The notes under the pieces are model-generated. The model was not told the origin of the DNA. It saw only the letters and a list, made by a program, of their open reading frames with translations, and made no database searches. The position numbers and the translations under genes are program-made. Positions 57,557 through 64,000 of a stretch of DNA of 64,000 nucleotides are shown here, piece by piece. Numbering within the stretch: position 1 is the stretch's first letter; each line of letters opens with the position of its first letter. The DNA comes from Calycina herbarum (taxonomy: Eukaryota; Ascomycota; Leotiomycetes; Helotiales; Pezizellaceae), in contig LLEY01000021.1 in the NCBI GenBank assembly GCA_001414485.1, positions 62,001 to 126,000 of the forward strand, given 5' to 3'.

Positions 57557-58503
57557 TATCGATTCCACTACTTCCTCCCGATGGAGTTTTAGCGATTCCC
57601 AACCGCCGTAGTCTTTAATACCCCACCGATGACAAAAGCCCAATTGGAGAAGTGGCCTGGAAGATATGCTTTATTTCAAGAGATAGAAGTAAAAATTGGG
57701 ATGAAGATGAAGTTAGAGATTTCGGCAACAGTATGGAAATCGACAACAAGAATAATAGTGTCGTTTCAGGTGAATACTACTTTGTAGCTAGTTCACGTGA
57801 CCTGGAAAGGGCTATATAAGAAGGACCTACGTTAGACAAGAATAACACACCACTTTGAGCACCACTTTAGGTACCAGTTTTATGACCTTAAGTCATACCA
57901 ACACTCAAGGAATAGCCCAAGGATTTGATCCAGGCGATGTGCTTTTTGTTCATCTTGGTCTTTTGGGTTTTAAAGTTTGCGTTTGCAGCAGGGTTGATGA
58001 TGATTCTTGGTTTTTCTCTACTGACTAGTCGAAAATAGGATGTCCTATGTAAAAGGAGCTTGAAATTTGCTTCATTGCATGACATACCTAAGTGAGGAAT
58101 GAGAGAGGAAGGAGGAAGGTGGGAATTCTGAGATCCTTTCTCATGCGCAATTTTGAAACTTAAGACTCGAGTCTAGAAGGCAAGTTACATGGGTTTGTCG
58201 AAGCACCTCACGGTTTCCCCAACATTCTTGGTAGCTGGCAGTTTCGATGACGAATTTCACCTCAAAACATGCCATATCAAACTTTTCCGTTCATTGAAAG
58301 GTATCGATGAAAGTAGCACAACTGAAATTCGACACCAGCAAAGAATTCGACAGCAACAGAACCATACTATTTTTCAACCACAATCATTACCTCACATCCT
58401 CAGCTCGCCGAGCCCACGGGTGATAACGCGAGGAAAATTTTCGAGCCATCTCCCTTGAGATTGAAAGTATCAAACTACCAGGCAATCAACGGCAACGAGG
58501 AAC

Positions 58504-58528
58504 ATGGAAATCGGGACGCCCATTTAGG
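58504..58528 (-). repeat. 25-bp relic of the unknown family (compare 38940-38964)
   Basis: The block ATGGAAATCGGGACG... matches 38940-38964 at 23 of 25 positions and 38659-38683 less well. On the minus strand it reads as the PKMGVPIS-like segment of the family copy. Confidence 0.5.
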
Positions 58529-59271
58529 ATTTATATATTGAATTCACAGAGGCTCAAGACCTCCTTATGTAACACAAGAGTTCGACTTTGAATGAAAATG
58601 TTGGTACGCAAGGAGCCACGCTTCTGTAGGGTTCTCACGAAGAGTAGGAGCATGGACTATGAAGGTCCGTTTGGTCTTGCAACATTCCTCTATGAGAATA
58701 CCACACCCGGAGGCATCATATTCTTTTTCAATCTCCATCCGCCCTCGACACAAGACGCGAAGATGACGGAAGGCTTCCCGAGGGAAGTCTCATTTTGGAT
58801 ACCACGAAGGCTGAGTGATTGATCAAGGTGTTGCTATTGTTGCTTGGATTGAGGGAGTGAATGAAGGAAATAATGAAGCGCCTACTTGTGCTGGCCTAAA
58901 TACCACCGTGGCTTTGGTGATTGCATATGGGTGGTCATCATCGCGACACGCGTCCTTAGTCCTTGATAGTAAGGTACCTGTGATGATTTTCCAATTCAAA
59001 GAGAGATAGATGGTTAAATCGAATCCATTCAGAAACGTTCAAGTCAGGCCCAGAGATGTTGAGCTTTACAAGGTGAATTTCTGTGAATTTCTGAAGGCTT
59101 TAAAGCGACAGAAATTTCACGAGAATTTGGTTATCGGCTGACTCACCATTGCGCTAACCTTAGACTAGATCCAGCGCTGGTCGGAAATCCAAAGCATCTC
59201 ACCAGCACCATTTGCGCGACACCAACTTCCTTCTTCATTACCATCAACAAACACCACCATCCACCGCTACA

Positions 59272-60949
59272 ATGGTTGGTAAAAAGAAGCGCGGCCATCC
59301 CGATGTCGAGGAGCTCCTTGCGAGGCCGTGGTGTTATTACTGTACGTCCCTCCCCTTCACCTCCGCCTCTCCCCAACTTGAACCCTTTCTAACAGGTCGC
59401 GACAGGTGAGCGTGATTTCGATGACCTCAAGATTCTCATCTCTCATCAAAAAGCTAAGCACTTCAAATGCGAAAGATGCGGTCGCAGATTGAATACTGCC
59501 GGAGGTATGCCATCCCACGACCCCCTCTTGGTGATCTGTACTGACTGATCCACAGGGCTCTCTGTGCACATGAACCAAGTACACAAGGAAACCTTAACAA
59601 GCGTCGATAACTCATTACACAACAGACAATGGCTGGAGGTGGAAATCTTTGGTATGGAAGGAATTCCGGAGGAGGTTTCTCAAGCACATAATCAGCGCAT
59701 CATTGCAGGTTTCTATCAAGCCGAAGCTGAACGCCGAGCTGCCACGGGGAATCCTGGCCCAGGAGGAAACAACGGTGGCCAACCAAAGAAACCAAAGTTT
59801 GAGAACCCCTCCGATCTTAAAAAACGATTGGCAGAACATAAAGCGAGGAAAGAAGCAGAAAAGGCGGCCGGCACAAGTGGTGGTAATACTCCCTTGGATG
59901 GCGCACAAAATAGTCCTTTGGGACAGAGTCCAAGCTCATTTGTAAGTTTACCTTCAACTCTACATTTGTTCACTGCTGACACCATCTCAAAGAATGCTGC
60001 TCCATATTCTGGTCCTCCACAAGCCTCTTATGGTGCTTCACAAGGTGCGGGTTATGGATCATTTTCACAAGAGCCTTATTCGCAGCCTGCGGTAGCTTAC
60101 CAACAGCCTTATACTTCTCAACCGCCCTTTTCTGGTCCCCCAGGTGCCCAGTACCAACCTCAGTTCTCACCACCACAGCAATATCCACCACCATCACAAT
60201 CCTTTCCTCCTCCCCCCGGTTTTCAAGCACCTGGTCAAACCTACCCTGGCGCACCCACACAATCGTTTGGAGCTGGTTCACCCCCACCCCCAGGTCCTTT
60301 TAATGGCTACCAAGGTCCCCCATCGAATACACCGCCAGCCCCCGGATCACTCCCCAACCGCCCTCCAACTCTCCCACCAGCTCCCGGTCTACCACAACGT
60401 CCTTCATTCGGCGCGCCCGCAGTTCCACCTTACCAAATGCAACAATTGCACCAAGGTCCACCACCTGCTTCCTTTCAAACTCAGCAAGGTGGATGGCAAG
60501 GCAATGGATGGAAAGGTCAAGAACAGAAACCAGCTATGTCACCGGCTTATCCTCCTAATTCTCAAGGCTACGGAGATTATTCGGCTAACGCTTCCTCTGT
60601 GGATGACCTGGTCTCAGGCGCTGCTAGAGAGGCTGATGACATTGACGAGATTATCAGAATGGCCGAAGCAGGTATAAAACCACCGAAGAAGGGTGATGCT
60701 ACGCCAACGCCGGTGTCTGCCACAGAAGCAACCGCGACACCGCAACCTGAAGTCACCAAGGCCGAACCGACGGAGAAGAAGTCGAAGAAGGACAAGCCAA
60801 CCAAGATGGTATATTCCGATAATGAGATAAGCCCCGAAGAAAAGATGGCTCTAATGCCCAGGTACGCATTCATCCCAGAAGGAAAGACTGAACCATCACC
60901 CGTCGAAGCGGCCATAGCAGCCACGGCTGCCGTTGCTATTGATGCGTAA
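59272..60949 (+). CDS. BuGZ/ZNF207-like zinc-finger protein
   Basis: Exons 59272-59341, 59406-59504, 59556-59941 and 59993-60949; 503 residues. Two N-terminal C2H2 fingers are assembled by splicing: [21 protein letters not shown] and [24 protein letters not shown], the arrangement of BuGZ/ZNF207 and plant SUF4. Then [15 protein letters not shown] [11 protein letters not shown], a basic [15 protein letters not shown] helix, and a long disordered Pro/Gln/Tyr-rich region (residues about 200-400; [14 protein letters not shown]), as in BuGZ, which phase-separates on spindles and binds Bub3. The C-terminus has an acidic helix, a KKSKKDK patch and [12 protein letters not shown]. The third intron (51 nt) keeps the frame open if retained. 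Probably nuclear; the exact role in fungi is uncertain. Confidence 0.88.
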
Positions 60950-62166
60950 AGCCGAGTTTTCATTATATAAAAAAGCAATTTGGCAGGTCACTCGACTCTC
61001 CTTTATTTCTTTTCTCTTGGAACTACCTCAACCTGGCAAAACTACCTGAAATCAAGCAAGGGTACTTTACCATGATTTGACACCCTCCCCCCCCAAAAAT
61101 GCAGGAAAGCAAGGAAGAACAGGGCCTGAGGACGAAGATAAGTTAGCGGGTAACGCTCTGTTTGTGGTGTCATGTAGACTTCTAATTACTGTTGGTTCTA
61201 GCGTTTCTTTCTGGCGGTGGCTTGCGTCCTGGACCGGACATTGGAAGCAAGCAAGAGACGAGATGGGGAGTTGTGGTGGGCATACCGCATTTGAATTTGG
61301 AGTGTACAAACGATGGTTGGGGGTTGGAACCTTTGTAAGTACCAAGAAGGTTGGCGATCTCTACATGCTCTGCTCCCTCTTTCAAATTTTATTTCAATTG
61401 CAGTACCTTTTTTCAAGATTACCATGAGTGCGTCATTATTATCTTTTGCAATAGCCGTAATATCCCGAAGATGTTGAATTCCCACTTTCATTGATTGTTC
61501 TTCTTCGTCCCAAAGCGTCTATATGAAGGAGGGTCACACGCGCCATAGTTGGTGGAACTTGGGGTAGCTCTGAAAAATATAGCGGGGCGGGCCTCGGCGG
61601 GGACTTGGGAAGTCTGAATTGTCGAATCGTGTCATGGTGTTTAGATCTTCCCCATACTTTTTTCATTAGCAGCCGCCTGGGGCGAGATTTGTGTTCAGGC
61701 TAAATTGCCCCTTAATACCCCGCAATATAATTTTGGCAAAGGGAATCCCACTTCCAATATTTTTTCTTTTCAGTGTTGCATCTCGTGTTGTATGCAGGTA
61801 TCGCTACTTTTTCGAGCCGTTGCGTACTAGATCTGGAGGGGTAGCCCAAGACTCCAAGCATCGAAATGTAGGACGAGAGGGCAGTATGTCATTTTCTTTA
61901 GATTATCCGTCTTGTTGCCATTCAACCGGTTGTAGGTCAAGCTCTGTTGCCTTGCTTCCCGGGTCGGATCATGAGCAGCATGGTCCATTGTGCTGGGATC
62001 ATTCGTTGGTATTGACGAGGGGGTAAACTCTCTTTTTGGAACCCGAGTTTACTTTCTTATTTCTTTAGATGGGGTTGATTTAATATCAGATCTGTTCCCC
62101 ATTCCTCTTTGTTTCTCTCCTTGTCCCTTTTCCACTCGCTGTTCGCAGACTTCATAATTCGCAGCA
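60950..62166. other. Intergenic region
   Basis: Convergent-free spacer of about 1.2 kb. No recognisable coding or repeat; the last 100 bp are pyrimidine-rich before the GH115 start. Confidence 0.4.
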
Positions 62167-64000
62167 ATGAGGTCCATCCTCCCCTTCCTCATTCTACTAC
62201 CCTCCGCGATTGTTGCCCTGGGAGGAAATTCAACCATCACAACGACTCCAAGTCCGGGGTTGCTTCAATTGGGAGGGAGTAACATTGATGGACAGATTCT
62301 TTTGAGTAGTGAGGATTGGTGGGGTGTCATACGCGCAGCAGAAGATCTCGCACATGATTTTGGGAAAGTCACTGGCAAGAATTTGACATTGGGCAATTGG
62401 GTTTCGGGCAATGGAACGGGTGTTAATGATACGAAGGTTGGATTAAGTCCTAGAGAACGGAAGGGATGGGGGTGGGGACCTAGACCGCAGGGTCCACCGA
62501 GTCGGACTCAGAATTCGACGCAGAAGGAGGGAGGGGATGTTACGGGTTTTTATGAGTATACTCCTGTTATTAGTTTTGTTCACGTACGTTTCTCCAATTC
62601 CTCTTTTGCAATTGGTCTTCAGCTGACGGACGAAAAACAGTACACCACAGCAGCCCAAACCTCCACCTTCCGCGGCCCAACTCTTCGATCGAATTCCTCC
62701 TCCCGAACGGTACTTATTGTTGGGACTTTACATAAATCTCCGCTTATATATGCCCTTGTTAAAGCGGAAAAGTTGGATGTTAAGTTTCTTGAGGGGAAGT
62801 GGGAGAGTTATATCTCACAGGTGGTGCAGAATCCGCTTCCGGGGGTCGAGAGGGCGATGGTTGTTGTAGGGAGTGATGCGAGGGGAACGATTTTTGGGTG
62901 CTATGATTTGAGTGAGCAGATTGGTGTTAGTCCTTGGTGGTGGTGGGCTGATGTTCCTGTAAAGAGGAGGGAGGGGGTTTGGGCGCTGGGTAGTGGGGTT
63001 GGAGGGGGAGGGAATGGCACGAGGGGTGCTGCGAATGGGAGGAAGGTGCAGGGCGAACCGACAGTTAGGTATCGCGGGATTTTTATTAATGATGAGCAGC
63101 CCGCTTTGACGAATTGGGTGGAGTAAGTCTTCCCCCATTATTCCGTTCGAGTTTCTGCTTCTGCTTAAGAATTGGATGGGAGCTAATTATTCTTCTCAAC
63201 GGCAGTGCGAATTACGAAAGGGCCAAATATGGAGCAGGATTTAATCATTATTTCTATCCTAGAGTCTTCGAGCTACTTCTCAGATTGCGAGCGAATTACC
63301 TCTGGCCTACTATGTGGGGGAGTATGTTCGGCGTCGACGATGTCGCGAATCAAGCAATTGCTGATGCCTATGGGATCGTAATGGGATCAAGCCATACTGA
63401 ACCTATGGCCAGAGCAACAAACGAATGGAACAATTTTGGAAAACAATTAGGCGGAAACGCCCAGTGGGAGTTCGACACCAACAACAAATCACTCACGCAA
63501 TTTTTCAAAGTAGGTGCTCAAAGAGCGAAACCTTATGCTGGGAATACGTTGTTCACGATGGCTATGAGAGGTAGTGGAGATACCGCTATTACGCTTACGG
63601 AGCAGCAGGCTATGGAGGTTTTGCAAAATGTGGTTGAGACTCAACGAAATGTACTTGGGGAGGTGTTTAATGATACTGGGACTAAGGTGGAGAGTATTCC
63701 GCAAATGTGGTGTTTGTATAAGGAGGTGCAGAGTTATTATGAGAAGGGCTTGAATGTTCCGGATGATATTACGTTGCTTTGGGCGGATAATAATTGGGGG
63801 AATATTAGGAGGTTGCCTATTGGGAATGAGACTGCTAGGAGTGGTGGTGCTGGTAAGTTGATTTCTTCCTCCATCTGTTTTCGAAGGGTTGGTGCTGATT
63901 GACTTTAGGTGTATATTTCCACGTTGATTATGTTGGTGATCCCAGGAATTACAAGTGGATCAACACCATCCAGTTGGAGAAGACCGTTGAGCAGGTATAT
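62167..64000 (+). CDS. GH115 family glycoside hydrolase (xylan alpha-1,2-glucuronidase), 5' part
   Basis: Removes (4-O-methyl)glucuronic acid from xylan; secreted plant-cell-wall enzyme. Exons 62167-62583, 62641-63122, 63206-63852 and 63909 to the window end. A signal peptide (MRSILPFLILLPSAIVAL) is followed by ILLSSEDWWGVIRAAEDLAHDFG, VLIVGTLHKSPLI, RGTIFGCYDLSEQIGVSPWWWWADVPV, YRGIFINDEQPALTNW, FNHYFYPRVFELLLRLRANYLWPTMWGSMF, GIVMGSSHTEPMARATNEW and ITLLWADNNWGNIRRLP, all hallmark GH115 segments (long ones are quoted only in part by function here). About 545 residues are visible of roughly 1000; the rest is beyond the window. Two Gly/Arg/Pro-rich insertions (around residues 95-125 and 280-300) look lineage-specific. 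No disruption seen. Confidence 0.92.

Larger units (their letters stand above)
57340..59271. other. Intergenic region with two short transposon/gene relics
   Basis: Holds a 16-bp match to the 1.86-kb transposon end (57541-57556) and a 25-bp relic of the unknown family (58504-58528). The frames at 58189-58458 and 58592-58822 show no recognisable product. Confidence 0.4.

Noticed and set aside
58189..58822. Short plus-strand frames between malic enzyme and the zinc-finger gene
   Set aside because: No recognisable features.
1..64000. CRISPR arrays, bacterial operons, riboswitches
   Set aside because: Intron-rich fungal DNA; no regularly spaced identical repeats or bacterial-type signals seen.

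Overview
The window is nuclear DNA of a filamentous ascomycete. Genes carry several short introns (about 45-80 nt) with GTRNGT donors and CTRAC-type branch sites. Gene content includes a fungal NRPS-like enzyme, a NACHT-ankyrin protein, a fungal-type subtilase and a GH115 enzyme. Repeats show strong TA-enriching decay of the kind left by repeat-induced point mutation (RIP). The protein families suggest Leotiomycetes (Helotiales), which is an inference from memory of the families and not a computed placement.

Layout. 1-11 kb is mostly ordinary genic DNA: a truncated NRPS-like adenylating gene (minus), a C2H2-like zinc-finger gene with one frameshift (minus), a small two-exon gene (plus), a four-exon SDR (minus), two small hydrophobic proteins (minus) and a type II membrane protein resembling fungal O-fucosyltransferase-like proteins (plus). 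11-15.7 kb is AT-rich, gene-poor and full of short diverged repeats. 15.7-34 kb is a dynamic block: a broken member of an unrecognised family, a 2.44-kb pogo/Fot1-type transposon with 64-bp TIRs, a decayed NLR-like gene (hydrolase-NACHT-ankyrin-ZZ), a hAT-like element, disordered pieces of a subtilase gene in both orientations, a second pogo/Fot1 element (1.86 kb) and a solo LTR.

34.3-41 kb holds an apparently intact eight-exon glutamine-dependent NAD+ synthetase. It is followed by a minus-strand wreck that combines a relic of an NAD synthetase first exon with a second copy of the unrecognised family, and then by a Gnt1-like glycosyltransferase. 41.5-54 kb has an aspartyl-protease-fold membrane protein without catalytic aspartates (also broken), a coiled-coil protein, an 804-bp hAT-type nonautonomous element with an 8-bp target duplication, a dead M35-like metallopeptidase, a multi-pass membrane protein and the 3' end of a chitinase-type secreted gene. 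54.8-64 kb returns to core genes: malic enzyme, a BuGZ/ZNF207-like zinc-finger protein and the 5' part of a GH115 alpha-glucuronidase.

Housekeeping islands (NAD synthetase, malic enzyme, BuGZ-like) are intact. Self/non-self-recognition-like genes (NLR, subtilase) and secreted or surface genes between them are broken, and several stop codons in the NLR fit CpA-to-TpA change. No biosynthetic cluster or operon-like arrangement is evident. The most unusual signals are the inverted and chimeric subtilase pieces, the NAD-synthetase-exon/unknown-family fusion, and the dispersed relics of that unknown family.
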